64,000 nt of DNA from positions 2,418,001-2,482,000 of the forward strand of contig NZ_VIWU01000001.1 of NCBI RefSeq assembly GCF_007994075.1, read 5' to 3'. The notes under the pieces are model-generated. The model saw only the letters and a list, made by a program, of their open reading frames with translations. It was not told the origin of the DNA and did no database searches. Source of the DNA: Pseudonocardia hierapolitana. Lineage in GTDB: Bacteria > Actinomycetota > Actinomycetes > Mycobacteriales > Pseudonocardiaceae. Both the position numbers and the translations under genes were made by a program. This document shows, piece after piece, positions 46,021-54,522 of this stretch; position 1 is the first letter of the stretch, and each line of letters opens with the position of its first letter.

Positions 46021-46346
46021 TGGCATGGTCGCCTCGGGCGGCCGCTGCGATCGACACCCGCCGTGTCTCGGGCGCAGTCACCCCGTTCCCGGCGACCTCG
46101 TGCGTGGCGCGGGCGGCCGGGGTGGGATCAACCACAGCCACGCCGACGCAGTTCGGCCCGAGCCGGGAACGGCGCGCTCACGCAATCCCGTCCCCGAGAC
46201 CGCGTCGAGCGTTCCGCGGAACGCTGGAGTTCGGACCGGCCGCCCCTGCTCGAACGACCCGGCGCGATCGCACCATACGCAATGCGGCCGGCTCGTCACC
46301 TTGACCGCCTACGACTGACCAATCCGGGCCTACTCATCCAGGTGAG
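46021..46346. other. Intergenic stretch with no recognisable gene
   Basis: About 330 bp between the LysR gene and the YyaL gene hold only short overlapping frames without bias or homology. No tRNA-like cloverleaf was found on either strand. Confidence 0.4.
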
Positions 46347-48365
46347 TCAGGGGCGCAGGAGGAGGCTCGCGGTGAGCTCCTCCACCGTGGCGGCGGGCCG
46401 GTCGCAGACGAACCCGCGGCAGACGTAGGCCGCGGCCGCGCCGTCGACGAGGGGACGGTCGGCGAGGAGGGGGACGCCCGGGGCGTCGGGCGGTCCGGGC
46501 ACGACGACCGTGCCACCCGCGGCCAGCCGGCGGGCGTGGGCGAGCAGCTGCTCCCGGCCCGGGTCGCCCTCCGCCCCGACGACCGCGACCTGGAGCGGGC
46601 CTCGCACCATCGCCTCGGCCGCCGTGAGCCAGTGGCCGGCGAAGCGCGGGTGCTTCTCCGCGAGGAAGCCCGCAGAACGCAGGGCGGCCTCGGCGGCGGA
46701 TCGGTACCGGTCCGGCTCCGCCACCAGCACCGATGCCGTGAGCAACGCCGACGCGAGGGACGACGCGCCGCACGGCGAGGCGTTGTCGGTGACGTCGCGC
46801 GGCCGGTGCAGCAGCGCCTCGGCGTCGTCGGCGGTGTCGAAGAACGAGCCCGGCTGATCCGGATCGGCGAAGTGCGCGAGCGCCGTGTCGAGCAGGTCCG
46901 TTGCGGCGGCGAGCCAGCGCGGCTCGCCGGTGGCCTGGTGCAGCGCGAGCAGCCCGTCGGCGAGGCAGCCGTGGTCCTCCAGCACCCCGGCCGCTGTGCC
47001 CACCTTCCCGCCCCGCGACGAGCGCCGCAGCCGCCCGTCCACCACGTGCAACCGCAGCAGCAGGTCGGCGGTCTCCGCCGCGGCGGCCACCCATTCGGGA
47101 CGACCGAGGGCCGCCCCCGCCTCGGCGAGCGCGAGGATCGCCATCCCGTTCCAGGACGTGACGACCTTGTCGTCACGGGCGGGCTGCGGCCGCTGCGCCC
47201 TGGCGGCCAGCAGTGCGCCGCGCACCCGCTCCCAACGGGCCGGGTCATCGGGGTCGGCGAGCAACTGCAGGGTGGACGAGCCGTGCTCGAAGGTCCCGGT
47301 CTCGGTGACGGTGAGCAGGTCGGCCGCCCACTTGCCGTCCTCGTCGCCGAGCACGTCCCGCAACTGCTGGGGAGTCCAGGCGTAGGTGAGTCCCTCGACG
47401 CCCTCGGTGTCGGCGTCGAGGGCGGAGGCGAGGCCACCCTCGGCGGTGCGCAGGTCACGCAGCAGGAAGGCCGCGGTCTCCTCGGTGATCCGCCGGGCGA
47501 GCGGGTCCGACGAGACCCGCGCCAGGTGCGCGTAGACCCGCAGCAGCAGGGCGTTGTCGTAGAGCATCTTCTCGAAGTGCGGCACCACCCAGCCTGCGTC
47601 CACGCTGTAGCGGGCGAACCCGCCGGCCAGCTGGTCGTACATCCCGCCGCGGGCCATCCGCTCGCACGTCACCGAGACGGCCCCCGGCACCTCGTCGCCG
47701 CCCACGCGCTCGTGGCGACGCAGCAGGAACTCCAGCGCCATCGACGGCGGGAACTTCGGCGCGCCACCGAACCCGCCTGCCCGCGGGTCGAACTGCGCCT
47801 CGAGGGCGGCCGCGGCACGTTCCAGCAGGTCGGTGTCGATCCCCGCGGAGGGCAGCACGGCGGCGGCGCTGTCGGAGAGCCGTGCCGCGATCTCGCCGGC
47901 CGCTCCGCGCACGCGGGCACCGTCCTCCCGCCATGCGGTGGTGACGGCGTCGAGGAGCTGGCGGAATCCCGGCATCCCGCCCCTCGGGGTGGGCGGGTAG
48001 TAGGTGCCGCAGTGGAACGGCTCCCCGGCCGGGGTGAGGAAGCACGTCATCGGCCAGCCGCCCTGACCGGTCATGGCCTGCGTGGCGGCCATGTAGACCG
48101 CGTCGATGTCGGGTCGTTCCTCGCGGTCCACCTTGATCGCCACGAAGTCGCTGTTGACCTGCTCGGCCGTGGCCGGGTCCTCGAACGACTCGTGCGCCAT
48201 CACGTGGCACCAGTGGCACGCGGCGTACCCCACCGAGAGCAGCACCGGCACATCCCGGCGCGCGGCCTCGGCGAAGGCCTCGTCGGACCACTCCCACCAG
48301 TCGATGGGGTTGCCGGCGTGCTGGAGCAGGTACGGGCTGGTGGCCGAGGCCAGGCGGTTCGGCAT
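46347..48365 (-). CDS. Thioredoxin-domain (DUF255/YyaL) protein
   Basis: The 672-residue YyaL/spermatogenesis-associated-protein-20 family member has an N-terminal thioredoxin-like domain ([52 protein letters not shown] with a CxxC). An (alpha/alpha)6 barrel-like region follows ([52 protein letters not shown]). The reaction is unknown. It is the last gene of an apparent operon mca - small membrane protein - yyaL, conserved in mycobacteria (Rv1082-Rv1084). The start ATG 48365 lies 20 bp after the preceding stop. Confidence 0.93.
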   Translation of the reverse strand: MPNRLASATSPYLLQHAGNPIDWWEWSDEAFAEAARRDVPVLLSVGYAACHWCHVMAHESFEDPATAEQVNSDFVAIKVDREERPDIDAVYMAATQAMTGQGGWPMTCFLTPAGEPFHCGTYYPPTPRGGMPGFRQLLDAVTTAWREDGARVRGAAGEIAARLSDSAAAVLPSAGIDTDLLERAAAALEAQFDPRAGGFGGAPKFPPSMALEFLLRRHERVGGDEVPGAVSVTCERMARGGMYDQLAGGFARYSVDAGWVVPHFEKMLYDNALLLRVYAHLARVSSDPLARRITEETAAFLLRDLRTAEGGLASALDADTEGVEGLTYAWTPQQLRDVLGDEDGKWAADLLTVTETGTFEHGSSTLQLLADPDDPARWERVRGALLAARAQRPQPARDDKVVTSWNGMAILALAEAGAALGRPEWVAAAAETADLLLRLHVVDGRLRRSSRGGKVGTAAGVLEDHGCLADGLLALHQATGEPRWLAAATDLLDTALAHFADPDQPGSFFDTADDAEALLHRPRDVTDNASPCGASSLASALLTASVLVAEPDRYRSAAEAALRSAGFLAEKHPRFAGHWLTAAEAMVRGPLQVAVVGAEGDPGREQLLAHARRLAAGGTVVVPGPPDAPGVPLLADRPLVDGAAAAYVCRGFVCDRPAATVEELTASLLLRP

Positions 48366-48385
48366 GGACCCAGTGTCCCGGACTC

Positions 48386-48667
48386 TCAGGTGGTGCTGCC
48401 GTTCGCCGGTTCGCCGTCAGCCTTCTGCTTGTCGCCCTTCGACTCCTCCTCGGCGGGCTCGAAGCTCGCCGGCAGGCGGCGGATGCGCTTGCTCATGCCC
48501 CGGATGAGCAGGATCGTGGCCAGCGCCAGCATGAGGATGACGACGAGCGCAACGGGTGACGCCTTGCCGAACTCCTCACCCTTCCCGGGCGGCGGGGCGG
48601 GGTTCTGCACCGGCACGGCGACCTCGGCCATCACGGCTGGAACGGCCTCGACCAGCAGCGGACTCAT
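48386..48667 (-). CDS. Small single-pass membrane protein between mca and yyaL
   Basis: The 93-residue protein has a short N-terminus ([28 protein letters not shown]), one transmembrane helix ([21 protein letters not shown]) and a charged cytoplasmic tail ([30 protein letters not shown]). It corresponds in place and layout to Rv1083 of mycobacteria. No enzymatic motif. The upstream 120 bp hold repeat copy A, so translation is separate from mca. Confidence 0.8.
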   Translation of the reverse strand: MSPLLVEAVPAVMAEVAVPVQNPAPPPGKGEEFGKASPVALVVILMLALATILLIRGMSKRIRRLPASFEPAEEESKGDKQKADGEPANGSTT

Positions 48668-48690
48668 CCGGCAAACGGTACGCGCCCGAA

Positions 48691-48788
48691 GAATGTGTTC
48701 GAGAAGCGCCCATGTGGGCCGCCGAGCCAACGATCGAGCACGTCCCGGCAGCCCTGGGCGGCCCGCTCCGCGCTTCTCGAACTCATTC
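48691..48788. repeat. Dispersed ~98-bp inverted-repeat element, copy A
   Basis: GAATGTGTTCGAGAAGCGC (48691-48709) and GCGCTTCTCGAACTCATTC (48770-48788) are terminal inverted repeats with one mismatch. It shares most of its sequence with copy B at 60963-61061, especially the outer ~38 bp (next to the stop codon). It abuts the mca TGA (48789-48791). No transposase is encoded. Confidence 0.85.
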
Positions 48789-49703
48789 TCACACCGCCTG
48801 CCGCACCGCCACAGGCGAGCGGAGCCCCGCGAACAGGTCGTCCTCAGGGGTGGGCGTGTCGACCAGGCTGCGGACGAGCTCGTAGTCCTCGGTGGGCCAG
48901 ATCTCGCGCTGGATCTCCAGCGGCACGGAGAACCACCGGCTCGTGGGGTCGATCTGCGTCTCGTGGGCGAGCAGCGCCTTGTCGCGGGTCTCGAACCAGT
49001 CGGCACAGCGCACCCGGGTGGTGACCCGATCGGCGGGGTCGGCCCGGTCGGCGGGCCAGTTCGCGAGCCACTCCTCGTAGGGCGACTCCAGGCCACGGGA
49101 CAGCAGCGCCTCGTGGAATGCCACCATCCGCTTCTTGGAGAACCCGTGGGAGTAGTACAGCTTGAGCGGCTGCCACGGCGCGCCCGAGTCGGGGAAGCGG
49201 TCGGGGTCGCCCGCGGCCTCGAAGGCGGCCACGGAGATCTCGTGGCAGCGGATGTGGTCGGGGTGCGGGTAGCCCCCGTTCTCGTCGTAGGTGACGAGCA
49301 CGTGCGGCCGGAACTCGCGGACGACCCGCACCAGGCGCTCGGTGGCGACATCGAGTGGCTGCGTCGCGAAACATCCATCGGGCAGCGGTGGCTTGGGGTC
49401 GCCCTCGGGCAGCCCGGAGTCGACGAAGCCGAGCCACCGGTGCTCCACACCGAGGATCTCGGCGGCGCGGGACATCTCGGCCCGGCGGATCTCGGCCATG
49501 TTCTCCATGACCTCGGGGCGGTCCATGGCCGGGTTGAGGATGCTGCCTGCCTCGCCCCCGGTGCATGTGACCACCATGACCTCGTGGCCTTCGGCGACGT
49601 AGCGCGCCGTGGTGGCCGCGCCCTTGCTGGACTCGTCGTCGGGGTGCGCGTGCACCGTCATGAGCCGCAGCGGGCCGGCACTGCTCGGGTGGATCGAGGA
49701 CAT
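48789..49703 (-). CDS. mca: Mycothiol S-conjugate amidase
   Basis: The 304-residue zinc amidase of the PIG-L/LmbE family cleaves mycothiol S-conjugates to mercapturic acids, detoxifying electrophiles and antibiotics. Zn ligands are in [22 protein letters not shown] and in [20 protein letters not shown]; further conserved are [16 protein letters not shown] and SHGFSKKRM. Length and the [25 protein letters not shown] segment fit Mca rather than MshB. ATG 49703 ([25 protein letters not shown]) is chosen. It shows that the host makes mycothiol. Confidence 0.95.
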   Translation of the reverse strand: MSSIHPSSAGPLRLMTVHAHPDDESSKGAATTARYVAEGHEVMVVTCTGGEAGSILNPAMDRPEVMENMAEIRRAEMSRAAEILGVEHRWLGFVDSGLPEGDPKPPLPDGCFATQPLDVATERLVRVVREFRPHVLVTYDENGGYPHPDHIRCHEISVAAFEAAGDPDRFPDSGAPWQPLKLYYSHGFSKKRMVAFHEALLSRGLESPYEEWLANWPADRADPADRVTTRVRCADWFETRDKALLAHETQIDPTSRWFSVPLEIQREIWPTEDYELVRSLVDTPTPEDDLFAGLRSPVAVRQAV

Positions 49704-50229
49704 GGGAACGGCCGCGTTCCTTCCAACTCGGGCCCCGGGTGGGTGGGCCGATGGCACGGGAGATCGGGATGTCGATGGTTGCAGACACGCCCGACAGTTC
49801 GTGCAACGCAGCCCGACGCCCGCTCCTTCCCCTTGCCCGGTGGTCACCCTGCGTGTTCGAGCGCTCTCACCTGCGGAAGGGCGCGACCCGACCGTCGCAA
49901 CGCTCGCATCCACCCCGCCAGATCGCTACGATGAGCGGCCGCTCTGCCGCCGAATGGTGCAGCGCGCCGTATGCGCAGATGCACGAGTAGCGGCCTGACC
50001 AGCATCGATGTCGCCACCGGGAACTTCGGCGGACCCCCGACCGTTCGTCGAAAGGCTGCGACGAGCGGCAGGCTCCGTGTTACCGTGGACATCACACGGC
50101 CCGCAGGCGGGTCGTGTTTTTCCTTACTCGGGGCTTTGCCGCCCTCGAAACCGGGCCGCCCTCAGGGCGGTCGCGGCTGCGGGCGATGTGGTCCGTGGCT
50201 GCATGGACCCTGGACAGGCTGGAGGAGTG
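49704..50229. other. 526-bp divergent region between mca and greA
   Basis: No convincing gene is present. It includes the greA leader with a terminator-like hairpin at 50094-50121. TANNNT hexamers TACGAT (49927-49932) and TACCGT (50081-50086) are possible -10 elements for greA. Short frames on both strands show no homology. Confidence 0.4.
50094..50121 (+). terminator. Terminator-like hairpin with U-tract in the greA leader
   Basis: ACACGGCCCGC (50094-50104) pairs with GCGGGTCGTGT (50107-50117, one G-T pair) and is followed by TTTT, 108 bp before the greA ATG. No plus-strand gene lies upstream, so it could attenuate greA or end a small leader RNA. If transcription starts near 50093 it would instead be a 5'-terminal stem. 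Confidence 0.55.
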
Positions 50230-50724
50230 ATGACCGTGACGGACACCCAGGCGACCTGGCTGACCCAGGATGCCTACGACCGGCTCAAGCAGGAACTCGA
50301 CGAGCTGATCGCGAACCGCCCCGTCATCGCTGCCGAGATCAACGCCCGCCGCGAGGAAGGCGACCTCAAGGAGAACGGCGGCTACCACGCCGCGCGCGAG
50401 GAGCAGGGCCAGCAGGAGGCCCGCATCCGCCAGCTGCAGGAGCTGCTGCGCACCGCCAAGGTGGGCATCGCGCCCACCGACTCCGACACCGCGGCACCGG
50501 GCATGGTGCTGAAGATCCGCTACGACGGCGACGACGAGACCGAGACGGTGCTGCTCGGTTCCCGCGAGGAGGGCAGCCGGGCCGACCTGGAGGTCGTGTC
50601 CCCGAACAGCCCGCTCGGCGCCGCGCTCCTGGGCGCCCACCCCGGCGACACGCGCAGCTACCAGCTGCCCAACGGCGGCAGCATGGACGTCACGCTGGTC
50701 TCGGCCGAGCCGTTCCGCGCCTGA
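50230..50724 (+). CDS. greA: Transcription elongation factor GreA
   Basis: The 164-residue GreA has the N-terminal coiled coil ([62 protein letters not shown]) with the tip acids that stimulate RNA cleavage by RNA polymerase. A C-terminal FKBP-like domain follows ([23 protein letters not shown]). ATG 50230 lies within GGAGGAGTGATG, so GTG 50227 is an alternative. It converges on ilvA with a hairpin between them. Confidence 0.97.
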   Translation: MTVTDTQATWLTQDAYDRLKQELDELIANRPVIAAEINARREEGDLKENGGYHAAREEQGQQEARIRQLQELLRTAKVGIAPTDSDTAAPGMVLKIRYDGDDETETVLLGSREEGSRADLEVVSPNSPLGAALLGAHPGDTRSYQLPNGGSMDVTLVSAEPFRA

Positions 50725-50733
50725 TCACACACA

Positions 50734-50770
50734 CCGGCCCGTGGGTGGATGCGTTCCGCCCGCGGGCCGG
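50734..50770. terminator. Hairpin between convergent greA and ilvA
   Basis: CCGGCCCG (50734-50741) pairs with CGGGCCGG (50763-50770) in the 52-bp spacer between the two stop codons. Confidence 0.5.
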
Positions 50771-50776
50771 CGGCGT

Positions 50777-52012
50777 TCAGAGGCCCACATCCGACACGGC
50801 GTGGCCGGCGGCGCGCAGGGCGTCCACCAGCGCGGCGCAGTGCTCGGGGCCGCGGGTCTCCATCGAGAGCGCCACCTCCACGTCGCCGAGCGGGAGGGTG
50901 CCGGAGATCCGCGAGTGCGACACGTCGAGGACGTTGGCCCCGAGCGACCCCACGAGCGCGAGCAGCTCGGCCAAGGCGCCGGGCCGGTCGCCCACGCGCA
51001 CCCGGAGCGACAGGTAGCGGGCCGCGGCCGCCATGCCGTGCTCGATCACGTGCAGGAGCACCAGCGGATCGACGTTCCCACCGGAGAGCACGGCCACTGC
51101 GGGCGTCGCGAACTCCTGCGGGTGTTCGAGCAGCGCCGCCACGGCCGCCGCTCCCGCCGGTTCCACCAGTAGCTTCGCCCGTTCGAGGCAGTGCAGCAGG
51201 GCCCGGGAGAGCGCGTCCTCCCCCACCGTCACGATCTCGTCGACGAGCGCGGCGACCTGCGGGAACGTCACATCGCCCGGCCGGCCGACGGCGATGCCGT
51301 CGGCCACGGTGCGCATCCCGGCGAGTGGGACCGGCTCGCCGGCGGCGAGCGAGGGCGGCCACGCGGCGGCGCCTTCGGCCTGCACGCCCACGACGGTGAT
51401 GTCGGGCCGCTGCCCCTTGACGGCCGCGGCGATCCCGCCGACCAGCCCGCCGCCCCCGGTGCAGACGAGCACCGTGCGCACGTCCGGCACCTGCTCCAGG
51501 ATCTCGAGCCCCACGGTGCCCTGTCCGGCGATCACGTCCCGGTGGTCGAAGGGGTGCACGAACACCGCACCCGTGCGCTCGGCGAACTCGGTGGCGGCCG
51601 CGATGCTGCCGTCGATCGTCTCGCCGACCAGGTGCACCTCCGCGCCGTAGCCACGGGTGGCGCCGACCTTCGGGATGGCGGCCCGCTCTGGCATGAAGAC
51701 GGTGGCCCGGATGCCGAGCATCTGCGCGGCGAGCGCCACGCCCTGCGCGTGGTTGCCGGCGCTGGCGGCCACCACCCCGCGGGCCCGCTCCGCCGGGTCC
51801 AGCCGGGCGATCCGGGTGTACGCACCGCGGATCTTGAACGAGCCGGTGCGCTGGAGGTTCTCGCACTTCAGCCACACCGGCCCGCCGCACAGCTCGGACA
51901 GCGCGCGCGATCCGGCCATCGGCGTGGCCGACACCACTCCTGCGAGCAGCTCACGCGCCGCCCGGACGTCGTCCACCCCGACCGGGGGCACGGGTGTGTC
52001 GACGGCGGCCAT
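50777..52012 (-). CDS. ilvA: Threonine ammonia-lyase (dehydratase)
   Basis: The 411-residue PLP-dependent enzyme has the Schiff-base lysine in RTGSFKIRGAY, the phosphate-binding glycine loop VCTGGGGLVGGIAAAV, AASAGNHAQGVAL, and a single C-terminal ACT-like domain (LSLRVRVGDRPGALAELLALVGSLGANVLDVSHSR). It deaminates threonine to 2-oxobutyrate; the one ACT domain suits either biosynthetic IlvA or catabolic TdcB-type control. ATG 52012 is chosen over the long upstream open frame. It is not part of the mycobacterial gene order at this locus. Confidence 0.94.
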   Translation of the reverse strand: MAAVDTPVPPVGVDDVRAARELLAGVVSATPMAGSRALSELCGGPVWLKCENLQRTGSFKIRGAYTRIARLDPAERARGVVAASAGNHAQGVALAAQMLGIRATVFMPERAAIPKVGATRGYGAEVHLVGETIDGSIAAATEFAERTGAVFVHPFDHRDVIAGQGTVGLEILEQVPDVRTVLVCTGGGGLVGGIAAAVKGQRPDITVVGVQAEGAAAWPPSLAAGEPVPLAGMRTVADGIAVGRPGDVTFPQVAALVDEIVTVGEDALSRALLHCLERAKLLVEPAGAAAVAALLEHPQEFATPAVAVLSGGNVDPLVLLHVIEHGMAAAARYLSLRVRVGDRPGALAELLALVGSLGANVLDVSHSRISGTLPLGDVEVALSMETRGPEHCAALVDALRAAGHAVSDVGL

Positions 52013-52133
52013 GCGGGCATCCTCGCACCGGCCGCCGCGACCACCGTCGCGGCACCGCGACGAACCTCCCGGTAACCTCGGGAGGTGAGATGGCGGTGAG
52101 CCGCGCGGGCCACCGCTATCGGGGGAGGTCGGG

Positions 52134-52364
52134 ATGACACGGCTGCGGGCGATCGCTCCGCTGCTCGTGGCCGCGGTGCTCACCGCGATCGCGGTGGTCA
52201 CGGTCAAGAGCGCGGGATGCGACGACCCCGGGCGCTACGAGCTGGTGGCCGGCGGCTACCAGCTGGTGGGCGGCTGCATCGCGCCCGGCGACATCGTGGT
52301 GCCCGAGCCGGCCCCGGTGCCCGCACCGCTGCCCGCCGCAGGCGAGGCCCCCGAGAAGGGCTAG
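52134..52364 (+). CDS. Small exported protein
   Basis: The 76-residue protein has an N-terminal signal or anchor (MTRLRAIAPLLVAAVLTAIAVVTVKSAG), two Cys in the short mature part (CDDPGRYELVAGGYQLVGGCIAPGDIVVPEP) likely to form a disulfide, and a Pro/Ala-rich tail. ATG 52134 is preceded by GGGGGAGG. No family recognised. It is divergent from ilvA and followed by a palindrome-rich spacer before metB. Confidence 0.7.
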   Translation: MTRLRAIAPLLVAAVLTAIAVVTVKSAGCDDPGRYELVAGGYQLVGGCIAPGDIVVPEPAPVPAPLPAAGEAPEKG

Positions 52365-52387
52365 CACCACCGCCGGATACCGGGCGC

Positions 52388-52401
52388 GTTCCGCGCGGAA
52401 C
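52388..52401. terminator. 14-bp palindrome GTTCCGCGCGGAAC in a folded convergent spacer
   Basis: A perfect palindrome lies 24 bp after the small gene stop. Further pairings nearby (CGTGATC at 52405 with GATCACG at 52464) suggest a larger structure between convergent genes. Confidence 0.4.
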
Positions 52402-52491
52402 GGCCGTGATCAGCGGTTCGGCGCGAACGCGGCGGAATCCGGCCGTTCTCGCACCGACCTGCCGATCACGAGGCCACCGGAGGGGCTGGTC

Positions 52492-53637
52492 TCAGCCCGC
52501 GGCCGTCAACGCCTGCCTGAGGTCCTCGGCCAGGTCCTCGACGTCCTCGATGCCCACGGAGAGGCGCACGAGGTCGTCCGGCACCTCGAGCGCCGAGCCG
52601 GCCACGGAGGCGTGCGTCATGGCCCCCGGGTGCTCGATGAGCGACTCGACGCCGCCGAGCGACTCGGCGAGCGTGAAGATCTCGGTGGCCGCGCACACCC
52701 GCAGCGCCGCCTCCCGGCCGCCCGCCACGGTGAACGACACCATCCCGCCGAAGCGACGCATCTGCTTGGCGGCCACCTCGTGGCCGGGGTGCTCGGCGAA
52801 GCCGGGGTAGAACACCCGGGTGACGGCCGGGTGGGCGGCCAGCAGCTCGACGATCCGCTCGGCGTTGTCGCTGTGCCGCTCCATCCGCACCGCGAGGGTC
52901 TTGGCGCCCCGGAGCGTGAGCCACGCGTCGAACGGCCCCGGCACCGAGCCCACGGCGTTCTGGGTGAAGCGGACTGCCTCGGCGAGCTCGTCGTCGCTGG
53001 TGACGAGGGCCCCGCCGACCACGTCGGAGTGCCCGCCGATGTACTTGGTGGTGGAGTGCAGCACCACGTCGGCGCCGAGGGCGAGCGGCTGCTGCAGGTA
53101 CGGCGAGGCGAACGTGTTGTCGACGACGAGCCGCGCGCCCGCGGTCCGCGCCACGTCGGCGACCGCTGCGATGTCGGCGATCCCGAGCAGCGGGTTCGTG
53201 GGCGTCTCGCACCACACGGCACGGGTCGTGGGCCGCAGGGCAGCACGCAGCGCGGCGATGTCGCCGAGGTCGACCGGCGTGTACTCCACGCCCCAGAGCG
53301 TCAGCACCTTGTCGACCAGCCGGAACGTACCGCCGTACGCGTCGTGCGGGATGACGACGTGGTCACCCGGCTTGAGCAGCACCCGCAGCAGCACGTCGGA
53401 GGCACCCATCCCGGAGCCGAACGCGACGGCGTGCCGGCCGCCCTCCAGCGCCGCGAGGCACTCCTGCAGGGCGGTGCGGGTGGGGTTGGCGCTGCGCGAG
53501 TACTCGTAGCCGGACCGCAGGCCGCCGACGCCGTCCTGGGCGAACGTCGACGACACGTGGATCGGGGTGATCACGTCGCCCGTGGTGGGGTCCGGGTCCT
53601 GGCCGGCGTGGATCGCGTTGGTCGAGAAGCCGCGCAT
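52492..53637 (-). CDS. metB: Cystathionine gamma-synthase
   Basis: The 381-residue Cys/Met-metabolism PLP enzyme has the PLP lysine in VLHSTTKYIGGHSDVVGGALV, TNPLLGIADI, ESLGGVESLIEHPGAMTHASV and the N-terminal TNAIHAGQDPDPTTGDVITPI. It condenses an O-acylhomoserine with cysteine to cystathionine. ATG 53637 (MRGFSTNAIHAG) matches the family start. With cbs at 57288 it forms the local transsulfuration genes, as in mycobacteria (Rv1079, Rv1077); a gamma-lyase activity cannot be excluded from sequence. Confidence 0.93.
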   Translation of the reverse strand: MRGFSTNAIHAGQDPDPTTGDVITPIHVSSTFAQDGVGGLRSGYEYSRSANPTRTALQECLAALEGGRHAVAFGSGMGASDVLLRVLLKPGDHVVIPHDAYGGTFRLVDKVLTLWGVEYTPVDLGDIAALRAALRPTTRAVWCETPTNPLLGIADIAAVADVARTAGARLVVDNTFASPYLQQPLALGADVVLHSTTKYIGGHSDVVGGALVTSDDELAEAVRFTQNAVGSVPGPFDAWLTLRGAKTLAVRMERHSDNAERIVELLAAHPAVTRVFYPGFAEHPGHEVAAKQMRRFGGMVSFTVAGGREAALRVCAATEIFTLAESLGGVESLIEHPGAMTHASVAGSALEVPDDLVRLSVGIEDVEDLAEDLRQALTAAG

Positions 53638-53817
53638 GACGCAACGCTACGCGCGCGCCGACGGCGGGAGCTCCCGGGCCGGCGTCGACGCGTGTGACCC
53701 GCCCCGCCGAACCGCCCGGGTGAACGGGACCCCGCTCCCTGGTCCCCGGGACACCGGGCGCACGAGGTTCCTCCTCGACCGCCGGGCGACGGGCCCGGCA
53801 GCGAGGCAGGAGTCGAC

Positions 53818-54522
53818 ATGCAGACCGAACCGATCGAGGCGGTCCGGGCCGACCGCGGACGCGCCCGGCGCCCCGGGCGCGGGTGGGCGGCAGCGGGCGT
53901 GCTGGCCGGGGTGGCGGGATTCGCCGCGATGGAGGTGGAGAGCCGCTTCGCGCCGGACGACCCCGCGGCGAACGTCGACGCGGCGGTGCTCGTGAACGGC
54001 TACGTGCAGCACGGGCCGGGGAGGCTCGCCCTGGTGCTGGGGCTGTTCGTGGTGGCGGCGTTCGCCGTGGTGGTGTTCGGGGCCGGGCTGCGCCGGGCGC
54101 TGGCCGCCCAGTGCCCGGCGGGCAGCCTGGTGCCCGACGTCGCCGGCGCGGGCACGCTGCTGGTCGCGGCACTGTGCTTCGTGGGCTCCGGCCCGACCAC
54201 GGAGGTGTTCTTCGCACTGCTGCACGCCGAGGAGAGCGATCCCGACATCACGGCGTCCCTGGTGCGCACGATGGACACGCTGCCCTGGGTGTGGGGTGGG
54301 CTCGCGCTGACGGTCGCGGCGGTGGCCTTCGGATCGCTGCGCCACGGTGCCGCCCCGCGCTGGCTCGGCGTGGTGAGCATCGTATTCACCGTCCTGGTGG
54401 GCGGTCTCGCGATGGCGCCGCTGCAGTACCTCGCCGGCATGGTCGGGGCGATCTGGCTGGTGCTCGCCGGCGTGGCCTACCTCACGGCCCGTGGTGCCCG
54501 GGCTGCGACGATGGGGGCATGA
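53818..54522 (+). CDS. Multi-pass membrane protein coupled to a histidine kinase gene
   Basis: The 234-residue protein has about six hydrophobic helices (GWAAAGVLAGVAGFAAMEV, LALVLGLFVVAAFAVVVFGAGL, GAGTLLVAALCFVGS, WVWGGLALTVAAVAFGSL, WLGVVSIVFTVLVGGLAMAPLQYL, MVGAIWLVLAGVAYL). The overall pattern resembles DUF4386-like or other small polytopic proteins, but the family is uncertain. Its TGA overlaps the ATG of the kinase gene (54519-54522), suggesting a functional link to the sensor. Confidence 0.75.
   Translation: MQTEPIEAVRADRGRARRPGRGWAAAGVLAGVAGFAAMEVESRFAPDDPAANVDAAVLVNGYVQHGPGRLALVLGLFVVAAFAVVVFGAGLRRALAAQCPAGSLVPDVAGAGTLLVAALCFVGSGPTTEVFFALLHAEESDPDITASLVRTMDTLPWVWGGLALTVAAVAFGSLRHGAAPRWLGVVSIVFTVLVGGLAMAPLQYLAGMVGAIWLVLAGVAYLTARGARAATMGA

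Noticed and set aside
45995..46318. Several overlapping short frames between the LysR gene and yyaL
   Set aside because: All three plus-strand frames are open by chance; none has codon bias or a plausible start.
46331..46337. Single CTCATCC box as a further member of the two-component regulon
   Set aside because: Only one half-site, no 11-bp partner; single boxes like this and those at 37129 and 37241 are expected by chance.
46536..49934. Very long plus-strand open frame (over 1,100 codons)
   Set aside because: It runs antisense to yyaL and mca, has Arg/Gly/Ala/Val-rich sequence without domains, and is explained by the high GC content and the third-position bias of the genes on the other strand.
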